64,000 nt of DNA, from contig NC_060212.1 of the NCBI RefSeq assembly GCF_021130785.1, forward strand, positions 147,523,501 through 147,587,500. The letters run 5' to 3'. Of this stretch, positions 25,600 through 38,063 are shown one piece after another. The first letter of the stretch is position 1; each line of letters opens with the position of its first letter. This DNA comes from Homalodisca vitripennis. Lineage: Eukaryota > Arthropoda > Insecta > Hemiptera > Cicadellidae. Below the pieces are notes generated by a model. The model was not told the DNA's origin and ran no database searches. It saw only the letters and a program-made list of their open reading frames with translations. Made by a program: the position numbers and the translations under genes.

Positions 25600-26951
25600 T
25601 TTAATAGATAAAGACATTTTGAATTAATCTATTATTTTTACGATTTTAATGCGCACTAACAAAGCAACTGCTGTAGACCAAACGAGATTTATTATGCTGA
25701 GGGCTTGCCACGATCCAATTCACTAAAATATGTAAAATAATTGTAGTGCCATCATCTAGGATTAGTTAGATGAGTGGTGGGTAATTTGAAATAGAAACCA
25801 AATGGAATCGCAATTGAAGTATACTCAATTTGAGATATCGAATATGACAAAATTATCATGCTTTCTTAAAACATAGTAATTAGTTAGTGAGTTAAAAGCA
25901 AAAATGTATATAAATGAAGATGCATTTATTTTCAAATGGGAGTCATTACCGATTCACAAACTATTAAAAATACTAGACTGTTTAAAACAATTTAACACAA
26001 AACAATTTAAAAGATTTCTTTACTCGTAAACGAACAGTAAAAATAGTATACATGGAAGAAATTAAGCTAATATTTTGCTTCGCGAAGAAATATTAGCTTA
26101 ATTATTTAAGCTAATATAGAGTCATACTAATATTTGTCATACTATTATATATTCATACTAATAGCTAATATTTGTCATACATAACAAAAGCTATGACAAG
26201 AATAATACGGGATCTTAATGTTGAAGACTTCTCGGCAAACTTTCCTCTTTAAGGGATTTAATCAGCTGTAAAGATCTTTAAAAAAAATCTATAAGGAAGG
26301 CCATTTATTAATAACGGTAGTTTATTAATTTAGCGAGAATGTTTGAACGGTATTTACTCGAAATTTATAAGTGTTAACGTTAAAATCTTGAGTTATGTTT
26401 CCTATAACTATTGTATTAAAAATAATTGTTTCGTTATAATTTGTAATTACAATTTAGACTACTTGTACATTTAACCTTTTTAAGAAGGAATTATTAATCC
26501 ATTTTAACTTTATGTTTGTATTAGATTTAAAAATATTCTTTTATTGTCTGTGTGTCTATAATACCGTAACTATGTATGGAGTTCGTTTTAAACATCATCG
26601 TTGCCAACTTATCTTTGTACCTTTTATACGGACGTGGACTCCAGATTTCAGGAACCAAGTCTGTGATAGTATTATAACAATCGGGCTGAAACACTACACC
26701 AAGCAGAGAGTGCAGTGCAGCTAAATTCACCATTCACATTGAATCAACCTTTATTATTATAGTTGGTGTGTGAAAAGTAAGATATTACATATAAACGAAT
26801 ATCACTTGAGTTGGGTGCCATATACAGTAACCCTGGCTTTGATATAGCTTGTTTTGCCTGTATTAGTAAACACACAATGTCGGTAGACAGGACGAATATC
26901 GTAGTGGGGATTTTTAAAATTGAATAAGGTGCGTGGATGACAATATTGTAT

Positions 26952-26956
<5 letters not shown>
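25600..26956 (+). repeat. Duplicated block R, copy a (uninterrupted)
   Basis: About 1.35 kb aligns with 56330-57240 (same orientation, left part only) and with 57470-59215 (inverted, full length). Anchors are CAACTGCTGTAGACC and AAACCAAATGGAATC near 25660-25810, GTAAACGAACAGTAAA near 26025, CAGGAACCAAGTCTGTGATA near 26650 and CGAATATCACTTGAGT near 26795. Open frames at 26512-26724 and 26527-26733 fall in the best-conserved part, but the other copy has a frameshift and stops there, so I do not call a gene. It could be an unknown transposon or a small segmental duplication. Confidence 0.8.
26060..26103. repeat. Perfect 16-bp-stem hairpin
   Basis: AATTAAGCTAATATTT at 26060-26075 and its exact reverse complement at 26088-26103 enclose a 12-nt loop that contains the palindrome CTTCGCGAAG. 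A third partial copy of the stem follows at ~26105-26118. It lies inside block R; I saw no equivalent in the other copies, so it may be a later insertion. Confidence 0.85.

Positions 26957-27011
<55 letters not shown>
26957..27011. repeat. (AT)27 microsatellite
   Basis: Uninterrupted AT dinucleotides at the right border of block R copy a. The apparent Ile-Tyr repeat reading frame across it on the minus strand is an artefact of the repeat. Confidence 0.97.
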
Positions 27012-27014
<3 letters not shown>

Positions 27015-28255
27015 TATATATATCCAATGGACAAAGTTTAATGCAAGGATTGCTTGATTTTATAAGTGAACGAAGTTAAAATTAAAATTTAAACTAAATA
27101 ACACTCATTATTAAAATAATCGTAGGAAGCATAATTTAAGTTTTCATACGTAATACTTATTACCACTGTTAAAAATTATTTAAATGAAGAAAATAGCAGA
27201 TATAGCATTTTTTTTAATTAATAGAACAATGGCAAATAAATTATCTTCTTGATATAATTTGAATTTTACAACATCAATTCAACTGAAAACACTCCTTATT
27301 GTATTGTTACAAAAGAGGAAAATGTGTCTAAAATTCTCGGAATTTACTATTAATAGTTAAACCCGTATTAGTCTTTATAAAACATTTGTGTAGTTTTTTT
27401 ACTCGACCCAAATTGATTTCCAAATATTAGTTTAGCGAAACATGGAAAGTGAAGTTCTTTCTATTATTATTACTGCAGTTATTTTAAGCAAACCAGGCCC
27501 TGAAATTTACGCTCTAGAGAATTTTTGTTGGAATATGTTTTATTGCATAAATGAAACAAAACAGTAATATGCACGGCAAATAGTTTTATATATCAGTAAT
27601 CTTAAAATTCATTCTAAATTTGAATTGAGTTGACAAAAATTATCAAGTTTAAAAAAGCTGTACTTGGTATAGACACAAATAAAATATATAGTTAAAGAGA
27701 CAAAAGAACAGAACAATATAAAGACAACAAAGCGACCGGTCCGTACGCGGTCATTGTGAATATTCTTGTCGTCTGTATGTGGAAGAGTTTTACTATTGCA
27801 CTTGTATGGGCACTTTTAGCTCGAGTGAATTATATTTCCACATTCAATGTTGTTCCCACGATCTAGAATATTTGTAAAAAATTTTATATTTATGACCATT
27901 GTAGTTTAGACCGGTTTTAGTATGTTTTGTTCTATAAGTGATTTTGCCTTTTTTCCCAACCAAGAAAATATTTATTATATTAATTAAGAGGCTGTAATTA
28001 AATTTCATCGATATTTAAATAAAATAAATATAAAGCTCGGTTAATTAGAATATTTAACGTATAATTAGTTTGTTATTACACCTACACAGAGTCCTGGGGC
28101 ATTGAAATACGTATTTTCAAGCATCAACGGGTTTTCCTTGTTGAGCCATTTTAGTTTAAACAAATTCTAACCTATTTTTGTATTTATACTTGTAGCAGAC
28201 TTTTGTTTCCTTAAATGCAAAAATTTGATCATTTTGTAGTAGATATATGAATGAG
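27012..28255. other. AT-rich spacer, nothing recognised
   Basis: No gene, no element ends and no strong internal repeats were seen between blocks R and F. Confidence 0.5.
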
Positions 28256-30915
28256 TACTGACATATCATGAAAAAATGCACAAAGACAGAAAAATGTATT
28301 CCTTTATTGATTGAATAAATGATGCTACCTTGCGCTTAACTAATCAATCTTGAAACTATATATTTTTGCTGTATCAAAAATATACTCTATACCCATACGC
28401 AAGAGGTAAAAGATCCCTTTCATATTGTTAGTAATGTTTAAACAATGAATATACGAATATATGAACAAAACTTGTAATAGTAAAATCCTTTTACAGTTAG
28501 ACGACAGGAATCTACACAAAGACCATGGCTACAGACCGGTGGCTATTTGTTCTTGGAATTGTTCTCTTCTTTTGTTTCTTTTACTATTATTTTTCTTTGT
28601 TTCTATACCTACTCTCTGAATTTTAATATTATTAGTTGAAGTAATATTTATTTGCTTTATATTGCACTTCCTATAATCTAAAATGAATTTCATGTAAAAT
28701 ATTCACTGATATTTTCTTTAGTACGTGGATTTAGACCCATTTGTACTAAAACAGTTATACAAACATAGAGATTTTATCTCATAGAGATGAAGACATGTTT
28801 TTACACATTCAACATGCGACATACACTAGGGTCTGATATGAGAAAATCAGATCATTAAAACTTCTTGCTTGAGTTTTATCAGTTTATAACTTATGACTCA
28901 TCTACTAGTGTTTTTTAAACGTACGTAACAGAAGGATATCAGAAAGTTTCTACTTCAAGAAATATAGTATCTTTATTATGTGCATATTTCATAATAGTTT
29001 TGTGAGTAATTAAATAAAATTCAAAAACCTTTATTTTCTTTGTTTAGATTAATAACAAAGACATCTGAAGAGTAACGAAGCATGAAGGTGAGACAACCGT
29101 ATCTCCTCAGACCGCCGAGCAGCTGAGACAGTTGAAGCCATTCCTGAGTTTCTGCAGCATTAAACTTCTTTCATTAGACTTCTCGTGCAGTAACTTTGGT
29201 CATAAGATTTCACACACCTAGCTTTCCACAAAGTTAATAGTTTCGAATTTCTGAAGAACGAAAACAGGCAGTTATGTATGGTATTACATACACGGGAAAT
29301 TATTTCTATTAAAATCTAAAAGTATGAATTAGCAAAAAGAATTAATTGAGGGTGAAACATTAAATGGGAAACATGTTATTAAGTCATTATTAGGTAGATA
29401 GGACAAACATGTGTCTACTAAAACTGCCCTTGTAATAGAATTCACATATAAATGACTTATATATTATTTAGCTAACACACTACCAGATTATTCTACTTTA
29501 CAAGGGTATAATATGGTGGCCGATTGTACAACGTACTGTGCGTAGTGTTAAGCTATTAAATAATATTTTCACAACATGACCTTGTCATTTCTTACGGTTT
29601 CACAAGCCGTTCTATTTTGTGAAAAGAAATAATTATCTATTCAACAATTCTCCATCGTAGGTCACAGTAGAAAACAATTCGTGTTATATTAAGTTCATTC
29701 TCTTAATACAAATTCTCAATATGTAACATGTATAAAAACAGATATGTAACATTTAATAATTCTGAAATAACAAAATACGAATAAAAAGAAAACTATCCCG
29801 ATCATAATTTGCCAAGTCTGGCACAGTTATACTATTATTTATCTCCCAATAAAAGCTTTGTAAGCAATATTAATTAAATATAATATGTATGGTAGCAGTA
29901 GGTAGAACGTTTTCTTCGTTTCATACTAAAACATGTTCAATGTTGTAAAGTACAGTTCAAATTACAGAACAGCAATATATTATACTTATAACACATTTAA
30001 ATGCAGATTACTGCCCCGTATAGAGGTCAAAAATAATTCTATAGAACGCTACTACTATCCTATGGTTTGTGAATTGACATTTTAATCTTAACTTTACAAG
30101 AAGTCAACAATTTTAAATTTATGGTAGGCATGAAACAATACACGTGGCTTTTCTAAATATAAATAAAAATTACTACTTCTTTAACGATATACAAGTATAC
30201 TCAATCCAAACTAGCTCAGAATTATTCTTTAAATAAATAAATTCAGTAGTAGTTGTAAATGTCCCAGTATAGAGTGGGAGAGGCACGGAAGGTAACCGAC
30301 CACGAAGGCCCAGATAAGCGTATCTCCGACGCGGCCAAGACAATTACAGTTGTCCCTGCTCTACGTTGTTGTCTGACTTTCTACTACATTAAACTTCTCT
30401 TATTACAGTTCTCCCAGACGGACACTAAAGCCATAATTTTCTTCGCCAAGAAGTATTATACAAATGTTGCCTGTCATGGAAATACATCTATGGAAACTCA
30501 GAAATGAAGAAGTTTTTTCACTTTCCTGTTTTTCGGTAATGTTGATAGAAGTGATAGGTAAAATAATTACCAGTTAAAATATCAAAAAGAGACAACAAAA
30601 TCTTATTTCGTTTAAAAAATATAAGCAGTGTTTACAAATAACAAGTAGAGCAGTTCTATGTCAATACATTATACACTACTCTCATAAACATATGAATCCC
30701 TAAAATAAATTTGCAGTAATACAAGCGCCAACGCCTAAATAATAAAACTATTAAACCCAGATACTTGTGCTTAATTTTTTTTATTGACCTAATATGCCAG
30801 TAGTTACTCAACTAAAATATCCCTTAAAATTATTGATTAAATGTATTGCTTTAATTCGGGGTTCATTAAAAACTTGAGGAAATAATCAATTAGTTTAGTG
30901 ATAAATCACCGGTAT
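28256..30915 (+). repeat. Duplicated block F, copy a (carries the empty Helitron site)
   Basis: About 2.65 kb aligns colinearly with ~59630-63318 in the same orientation, 32 kb away. Anchors are GGAATCTACACAA at 28508, the CTGAGTTTCTGCAGCATTAA region at 29145, AACATGACCTTGTCATTTCT at 29573, CCCAGATAAGCGTATC at 30309 and TTGCTTTAATTCGGGGTT at 30847. It contains two related modules, at ~29070-29215 and ~30280-30440, sharing GTATCTCC and CATTAAACTTCT blocks. The frame at 30259-30507 (82 codons, no ATG start) lies in the second module and is not open in copy b, so I do not call it a gene. At 28261-28275 the sequence ACTGACATATCATGAAA is the unoccupied counterpart of the Helitron insertion at 59643/60310. 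Confidence 0.85.
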
Positions 30916-32427
30916 TTATTTATATTTATTTATATACGGAGAACTCCATTTTACAGATAAGTACAAAACTAAGGCTGACACAAAAAAAGTGATCATAATC
31001 TAAGACAACATCAACGTTTAAAACTAATACAATATTATGGCAGCAGAACACAAAATTATGTTGATTTGAATACAAGTTTTTGCTACATTTAGATTTGACA
31101 CAATATATTATCTCAGTACATGATCAAAGACAGAGAGTTTACGCATCGATAAAGACAATATCAATAACAATATAATAGTAATATTAAAAAAAAACAATAA
31201 TAATAATAATAATATTAAAGAAAATCAACAATAATAATATCAAAAACAACAACGATATAGCAAATAATTAACAAGAATAAAATATGCTAATGTGAATACA
31301 ATAACGATAAATAGCAAATTAGCAACAATTAATACTAGTATGAATACAAAATTTTGCTAGTATATAATAAAAGAATAATAACAATAATAGAACAATAACG
31401 AAAAACAAACATTCACCGGGGAACCTGACTCTGGAAGAATCCTCTGATCGCAGATTGGCTGTCATCAAAGAAGTCGGCATGATTAGTTATAAATTATTTA
31501 CACTTTGGGAACGGCTGTTTTATTTAGTAATTTTATTTCTGGGCATGATTTGAATCTAAATATTGTTCTCCCTAGTATACAACTCACAGACTGAATAACT
31601 CGTATTGTTATCCTCAATAGTCACCAAGGTAATGCAGCAGCAATTAATGTCAAGTTCGGTGCAATGTGTGCACTGTAATTAGTCAGGGAATATTTGTGCT
31701 AATGGGTCCAGAGTGAATGCTTGGCAGTTAGCACTACATTATAATTGCAATTAGTAACTAGTTCTGTTTGACAAACACATTTTTGGAAATTAATGCATTT
31801 TTACATATCGTATTTCCTTACTACTATGCCGATATTTATAATGGACTGCAAGTGTGTTGACAATTAATAACTTTTCTCAAAATCATATATTATATTTCAA
31901 ATGGTTTATTTCAAAAATGACATTTGCTCTCGTGGGCATTTGAGTGACAAATGCAAAAGCGACCACCGTCACTAAATAAGATACATGTATTAACCATTAA
32001 CATGTAATGTTACTTTGCATAAAATTCTTACTTGAATCAAAGCTAATAGTTTTATACTGTCTACGAGTGATAACTATTTCATTCCGTTGTTATGCCTTGT
32101 GGAGATTTAGAAAAAGTAACCAGTTTCCTCAAAACCTTCCGCAGTACTCTATTTAGCATAAAAATGATACTACTTCAAAGATTTAAAAAAAATCCAGATG
32201 AAACTATGTTGGCTATGTGCTTTTGAGAGGAGTGATTTATAAGTTATATTTTCTCTTTTAACAATGTATGTTATCTTGCTGTAAGTTATATTTTCTCTCT
32301 TTATAAAAAAAAATTATGTGTTCTCTGCAGCTTAATGTGTAAATACTGTGACCAAAAAGCAAAATAGACCTAGTACTGTGTAAACGCTATATGTAAAACT
32401 ATATGGTTAATTAATTAATTAATTATA
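30916..32427. other. Spacer with A/T-rich low-complexity stretch
   Basis: 31140-31400 is purine-biased, AAT/AAC-rich low-complexity sequence (ATAATAATAAT runs). The rest shows no gene or element ends. Confidence 0.6.
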
Positions 32428-35400
32428 TCATTGAATTATGTCACTCAGTAGCCTATCACAATTTCTGTTTTGTCTCCTGCGGGAAGTACACATTGATTTT
32501 TTATCCCAAATATATCTCAAAAATGGAATGAGCTATAGATTTGAAGTTTTTTGTGGGTAAATTAGGGGGGTTAAAGTTCCAGAATATAAACTCTCAACAT
32601 CACTTTAATAATATGGTTTAATGATCCCCACGACAATCCATGATTTTAATATGAATGTGACAGAAGAAGGCGTAGAACCTCAGTATACAGAGTGATTCAT
32701 AACGTGTAACGAATATTTTGTACGTAATTAATTGGGTTATTGTATAAATATAAGAAAATAATTAAAGTAATTCATAATGTAAGTCACCTTTTTCACTTTT
32801 CTGGATAGGTTAAACATGTGTATACTACTCAATTGTTTTGGTATAAGTGTCATTGGAGTAATTACTTACATTTTAATTAAAAATGTTTTCCATGTTGTAT
32901 TTAAGACAGCAGTATAATGGTACACTTGCAATGTCAAGAAATCTACAAATATTACAGTTAGGATAGTACATTGTTGCAAAACACATTTTATACTTTTTAA
33001 GTGATACCAAATTTAGGAAAGTCTTATGGAATTTACTTGAAAGACCACGGATGTACTAATAGATTCGATACTGAATAGATTCTAATGTATAAAGACACTT
33101 GTACCATAACCGAGCGGGGATTTTAAACATGTTTTTATTTTTTTAAACTATGTAATGTGTTTTTAAGTTAGCAATATGATAAAGAACATACAAAGATGCA
33201 TTAATTAATTATGCTTAATTCTTGTGCAATTTAAAGTTTTTGAAATAGTAGAAATATAAATACACATTAGTTTTAAACATTTGACAACGAAACTTACATA
33301 AAAAATGCTGAATAACCTTGAACTGAATATTCTTTCATTTATTAATTTTAATAATGATCCATTAGGTACCAAATAAATATGCATTTTATTACTTTAAAAT
33401 AAACAAGCCTACTGATATATTTACTAACTACTTTATTAACTCATATAGCATACAATTTTTCAATCAGTGATGTTATTTTAAAATAATAATTACAACTAAT
33501 AATGCTATATTTATAATTTTGAACATTTGTTTCCTTACACATTTTTAGTTTTATGTTTCATAAAACTGTAACAGTATGGGTTTTTAAAGATGATTAGAGA
33601 AACAGACCTTTCTATTTTTGTTACACTGGTGAAAGTAGCTGAAGGAAACAACTAATAATATAGAAATTGAACCGATATATGTGTTAGTGGAATTTTCAAT
33701 GGGTAGTGGAAGATCTCCACTACCGCTACCGCTGATCTGCTACTAGTAATAATCGTGCATAGCATTTCACCATCGATGATAAAATTAGAGATTTCACAAA
33801 TTTTACAAACATCAAAAATCTTTCGATCAAATCAAACATTGCTGTGAACGACATTTAGACCAGTCAATAAAAGCCTTGAATTAAGTTATATCAGGATATT
33901 TAGTACCATAAGTTACTTGTAGGTCGATTGCTTCAAATAAAAATTGCAAAGTTCTTCCCCGAATCATGTTACTAAAAGGAAACTAATGGTAAAATTATTA
34001 CAATGAATATGTATATTCGATATGTTACTTCTACGGTTAAGTAAAATATACAGGATATTTAGTTTTTTGCACATTTTCCTTGTGTATGGTAAATTTTAAA
34101 ACTAAAACTGTGTAAGGACTAATATCTTGATGTTAAATAATATTTATTTGCTTTTTTGATTGATTTGAATATTTAATTGTAGTCCTTTTTTGGATAAATT
34201 CTGTGAGACATATAAAAACTAGGTATGTGCTATTTACTTGTTATTTATGTGGCAAACTGAGCCAAGTAGATGTTAACATGAAAAGGAATGTTTATGATCA
34301 AATATATGGTGATGGAGATGCATAGGGAATGAGGAGCATGTGTCATCATAAATTAGTTTAGTGTGCAAGCAGCATGCCTATAGCTTACCAGATATTTTCG
34401 GTATTTAGCTTAATTCTTCCATCTAAGTTAAATTATATTTGCAAGTTTTATGAAATATAATCTACAAAAAAATTCGTTTGAACTTACTTGTTTTCGGTAT
34501 GCGAGTTCATATGCATGTGTGTATGTTCTTTATCATATTGCCAACTTAAAAACACATTACATCGTTTAAAAAATAAAAACATGTTTAAAATCCCCGCTCG
34601 GTTATGGTACAAGTGTCGTTATACATTAGAATCTATTCAGTATCGAATCTATTAGTACATCCGTGATCTTTCAAGTAAATTTCATAAGATTTTCCTAAAT
34701 TTGGTATCACTTAAAAAGTATAAAATGTGTTTTGCAACAATGTACTAACCTAAGTGTAATATTTGTAGATTTCTTGACATTGTAAGTGTACCATTATACT
34801 GCTGTCTTAAATACAACATGGAAAACATTTGTAATTAAAATATAAGTAATTACTCCAATGACACTTATACCAAAACAATTGATTAGTATACACATGTTCA
34901 ACCTATCCAGAAAAGTGAAAAGTAAGTGACTTACATTATGAATTACTTTAATTATTTTCTTATATTTATACAATGAACCAATTAATTACGTATAAAATAT
35001 TCGTTACACGTTATGAATCACTCTGTATACTGAGGTTCTACGCCTTCTTCTGTCACATTCATATTAAAATCATGCATTGTCGTAGGGATCATTAAACCAT
35101 ATTATTAAAGCGATGTTGAGAGTTTATATTCTTGAACTTTAACCCTCCTCATATTTTAAGTTCATCCCATTGTATAGTCATCGATTTGGTATATTTTAAA
35201 AATATAACATGGATTTTGCAACCATTTACTAAAAGAAATGTAATGTTTGAAGTTCTTATTACATTTTTGAATTACATTCCTTTTTAAAGATTTCATGTAA
35301 AACATTTGAATTTAAAATCTAGCTTTGTAGTTACAACTATTCTAATGACACACATATCCAACATTTTTGAGTTATATAAAACCCATCCAGATAAAATATA

Positions 35401-35772
35401 AAATGCGATTAACAACATACATTTCTTGGAGTATTTTCTTTAAATTTATAAAATTAACCAATTAGTAAAAAAATATTCGTTATCCGTTATGAATCACTCT
35501 GTGTACTCTGCTTCTCCACCTTATTCTGTCAAAATCTTATTAAAATCATGCATTCTCGTAGGGTCCAAATCATTAAGCCATATTACCATTGTGATGTTGA
35601 AAGTGTTACATGCTAGAACTGTGATCTTGTAGCTCCATATTTACCCGCGCAGATTTCAAATCTATAGCTCATTCCATTTTTGAGATATATTTGGGATAAA
35701 AAATCAATTTGTACTTCCCGCAGGAGACAAAACAGAAATTGTGATAGGCTACTGAGTGACATAATTCAATGA
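32428..35772. mobile_element. Foldback-type element with long, unequal inverted arms
   Basis: Left arm 32428-33203 (776 bp) and right arm ~34508-35772 (1265 bp) are inverted copies, enclosing a ~1.3-kb unrelated middle. Outer ends match as TCATTGAATTATGTCACTC / its complement, with GTAGCCTATCACAATTTCTG just inside; inner parts match through CATAACCGAGCGGGGATTTT and GCAATATGATAAAGAACATA. The right arm is longer because it holds two diverged tandem units of ~480 bp: GTTATGAATCACTCTGT occurs near 35010 and again near 35488. Repeat-built long arms around an unrelated core are typical of foldback elements. No target-site duplication and no transposase frame was found. Transcribed, it would form a long hairpin RNA. 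Confidence 0.85.
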
Positions 35773-36970
35773 CGTTCCACCAAATCCCATGGATGCACAT
35801 GCGCTATCATAGAACTTATTTTATCGATATAGAAATTAAGTTTCATGTAACATTAAAATAAATCAGTACAATAAATCCTGGTATAAATATAGAATATCTT
35901 TTCCGACATAGATTCGATCAGTACGATAACAAGAGAATCACACCGGTATCCGGTTCACTGTTCCTAATTTAGGCATCGCTTCCTCTAGATATATTTAATG
36001 GGATTTGAGCCTTTACGTTGTGACCGTCTCATAAAAACCACTGTGTCAAGTTTCCCCTCTATATCGAGGTTTCAACCATATATTTTACTGACAATGGTTT
36101 AATACGATATCTGTCCCGTTTCCGATTTGAGTAGGTAAAGAACATGAGTTTAGGAAAGTTTTGTTAATGTATAAGTTGAACGTAGAGCAAAAAAATAAGG
36201 TCTGTGAAGTGTTATTAGACTCGCAAACATTTTATCGCTGCATGATGAGCCTGGTTTTACTTCGTTCAGTCAGTGATCCTCTGATTCGTTCAGAATGGGT
36301 GAAATCCTCGATTTAACATTCAACAAAACTCTTACCAGCAGTAATATAACTCTTAACCTCCCTGCTACAAAATTACAATCTCCTAAAACTATTTGCTATT
36401 GGTTATATATTTTCATATTTTTTAAATTAGTCACACGATATTATCTGAGTTAAAGAGTTTACTTTTAATAAATACAAACTTGTTTCATTTTTTGTTGGAC
36501 ACCATTGTAATAAAAGTAATATTTATGTTCATCCTCCAAATAGGTTTTGCAGATCTCATGCAACATACATTGGGAATGTTTGTAAAAATAAATTAACTTT
36601 GATATTTTACTTATTTATTTCGTAAAATTAATGTATGTATAATATTTTGTGTACTGAATTCAAACAAGAAAATTCCTTCTTGATAGAAATTTGATTGGAA
36701 ATAAAGTTTTTATATTTTATAATTTCAAGAACTAAAAATACATAAACCTATATAAAAACTAATATAAATGTGAAGTTATAAAAACATGAATTTATGTAAG
36801 TTTATGCGTGTAAAAACTTTATTATGGGCCAGGGATGTGTTTCTTATAAAACTTAAATGGTTTACTTAACATATTTCCAAATAAGGGAAACATGTTAAAA
36901 AAGTATTTCGTGGTTAAAATCAAACTGAGTACAGTACAATATTTAACGTTGTAATGTAAGTTGGGTGGAA
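35773..36970. other. Intergenic DNA upstream of the secreted-protein gene
   Basis: No coding stretch. A patch near 35790-35850 (GGATGCACATGCGCTATCATAGAAC...GTTTCATGTAACAT) resembles 5448-5515 (GGATATGCACTACCATAGAAC...GTTTCATGTGAAAT), so a weak dispersed repeat lies here. The remainder is plain AT-rich DNA that may hold upstream regulatory sites I cannot name. Confidence 0.45.
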
Positions 36971-36977
36971 TATAAAG
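36971..36977 (+). promoter_or_regulatory. TATA-like box upstream of the secreted-protein gene
   Basis: TATAAAG lies 171 bp before the ATG. A start about 30 bp downstream would fall near 37001 in ACAGCTGACAGAG. The position is plausible but unproven; TATAAA-like strings are frequent in such AT-rich DNA. Confidence 0.35.
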
Positions 36978-37019
36978 ACTTCCGTAAATGACAGCTGACA
37001 GAGACACTTATATCACAGC

Positions 37020-37108
37020 ATGTCACTGAGTGACAGCACCTGTCATTTTGAGTTGTAACGCTCGTGCCCGACAATCCCATGGCGAAGTTACCTATCTTAC
37101 ATAAATAA
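37020..37108 (+). promoter_or_regulatory. Two short upstream ORFs in the predicted 5' leader
   Basis: If transcription starts near 37001, the leader holds ATG...TAA frames at 37020-37058 (12 codons) and 37079-37108 (9 codons), both closed before the main ATG at 37142. They would lower translation unless leaky scanning or re-initiation occurs, or unless an intron removes them. Inference only. Confidence 0.3.
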
Positions 37109-37141
37109 CTGCTAGTGTTTACAAAGTCACTATTTGTTGCC

Positions 37142-38020
37142 ATGCTGTGTGTTCGCCTTATTTGGGCCATTCTGGCTTTCCCGTGCAGTTTTTCTCTCGG
37201 GCAAAGTACGTCGCAATCTGCAACGCAATCGTCTCCATCGTACGGGACCGTATTCGCTGAAGACTTCAATAAGAACTTGGCAGCTGTTGAGAAGAACCTC
37301 TATACAGGTGTAGTGGGTGTTACAGACCCAGTGTTTAAGTTTGCAATCGATACGGCACCCAATCTTGCTCATCTCTACGCTACCTTCAATGGAGTGAACG
37401 TACCTGCCGGTCTGGCCTCTCTTGGAAAGGATTTGTACGGTAAAGTAGCAGTCGGTGGTGGTAAAGCGCTAGGAGGAGCCGCCGTCCTGGGATCATCAGT
37501 TCTGGGCAAAGGTCTTGGAACTCTCGGAGACGTCCTGGAAGCTAAGAATGGTGAACTCGAGAAAGGTGTTAAGGCGGGGATCAGCTTTGCAGAGGGGTTA
37601 GCTGACAAGGCTACCGATGCTGCTGTCAAGGGTGCTGGGGCAGCAGGAAATGCCTTAACAGCCGTAGGAGATGGCCTTATAGCGGCAGGATCCAGTGCCA
37701 ATGTTATTTCAGAAAGCATTTCACAATTGGTCAAAGCTATCACGGCCAGACTTGTGCTGGCCATTCAGTCGGCACACAAGCTTGCCACAGATTTATTTGA
37801 CGCAAGAGACAATCTTCTAAAGAATGGAACCCTCGCATTGGACAGCAAAACACAAGAGAATATCTACAACGCTTTCAATTCTTACGTAAAAATTGTGTCC
37901 AATATTCAGGAAATTTTTGGAAATTTCATGAAGAGCATCATGGGAGCAGCTGCAAATTCCTTAGCCAACTCTGGTCAAGGGTCTACAGGATCTAGTTCAT
38001 CATCGTCAGCTACTTCTTAA
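37142..38020 (+). CDS. Secreted Gly/Ala-rich protein, 292 residues, family not recognised
   Basis: The only intact gene found. ATG at 37142 has a good context (GTTGCCATG); the frame is open 27 bp further up but without an ATG. Residues 1-20 form a signal peptide (hydrophobic LIWAILAFP, likely cut after SLG). The mature part has no cysteine; both Cys, 3 and 15, lie in the signal. Residues 21-35 are Ser/Gln-rich. Residues ~40-100 look helical (EDFNKNLAAVEKNLYTG). Residues ~100-185 are a Gly/Ala/Leu-rich stretch with a loose 11- to 15-residue rhythm of charged and small residues (GKALGGAAVLG, GKGLGTLGD, EKGVKAGISFAEG). Residues 190-270 are an amphipathic helical C-terminal part (ARLVLAIQSAHKLATDLFD), with an N-glycosylation sequon NGT at 228-230. 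The end is a Ser-rich tail. Composition is clearly GC-richer than the flanks and intronless. A coating, salivary or structural secretion is possible; no function can be assigned. Antisense open frames over it are shadows. Confidence 0.85.
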   Translation: MLCVRLIWAILAFPCSFSLGQSTSQSATQSSPSYGTVFAEDFNKNLAAVEKNLYTGVVGVTDPVFKFAIDTAPNLAHLYATFNGVNVPAGLASLGKDLYGKVAVGGGKALGGAAVLGSSVLGKGLGTLGDVLEAKNGELEKGVKAGISFAEGLADKATDAAVKGAGAAGNALTAVGDGLIAAGSSANVISESISQLVKAITARLVLAIQSAHKLATDLFDARDNLLKNGTLALDSKTQENIYNAFNSYVKIVSNIQEIFGNFMKSIMGAAANSLANSGQGSTGSSSSSSATS

Positions 38021-38063
38021 GGAAAACCTAAGAAATCTGGTACTGTAATTATTGTATACTGTA

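Noticed and set aside
26744..27034. 96-codon minus-strand ORF with Ile-Tyr repeats
   Set aside because: It reads through the (AT)27 microsatellite.
30259..30507. 82-codon ORF in block F copy a
   Set aside because: No ATG at the start and not open in copy b; kept only as part of the repeat.
37115..37141. Upstream extension of the secreted-protein frame from GTG
   Set aside because: No ATG in these nine codons; the first ATG, with a good context and immediately starting the signal peptide, is at 37142.
37130..37764. Antisense ORFs of 80, 108 and 129 codons over the secreted-protein gene
   Set aside because: They are compositional shadows of the GC-richer sense gene.
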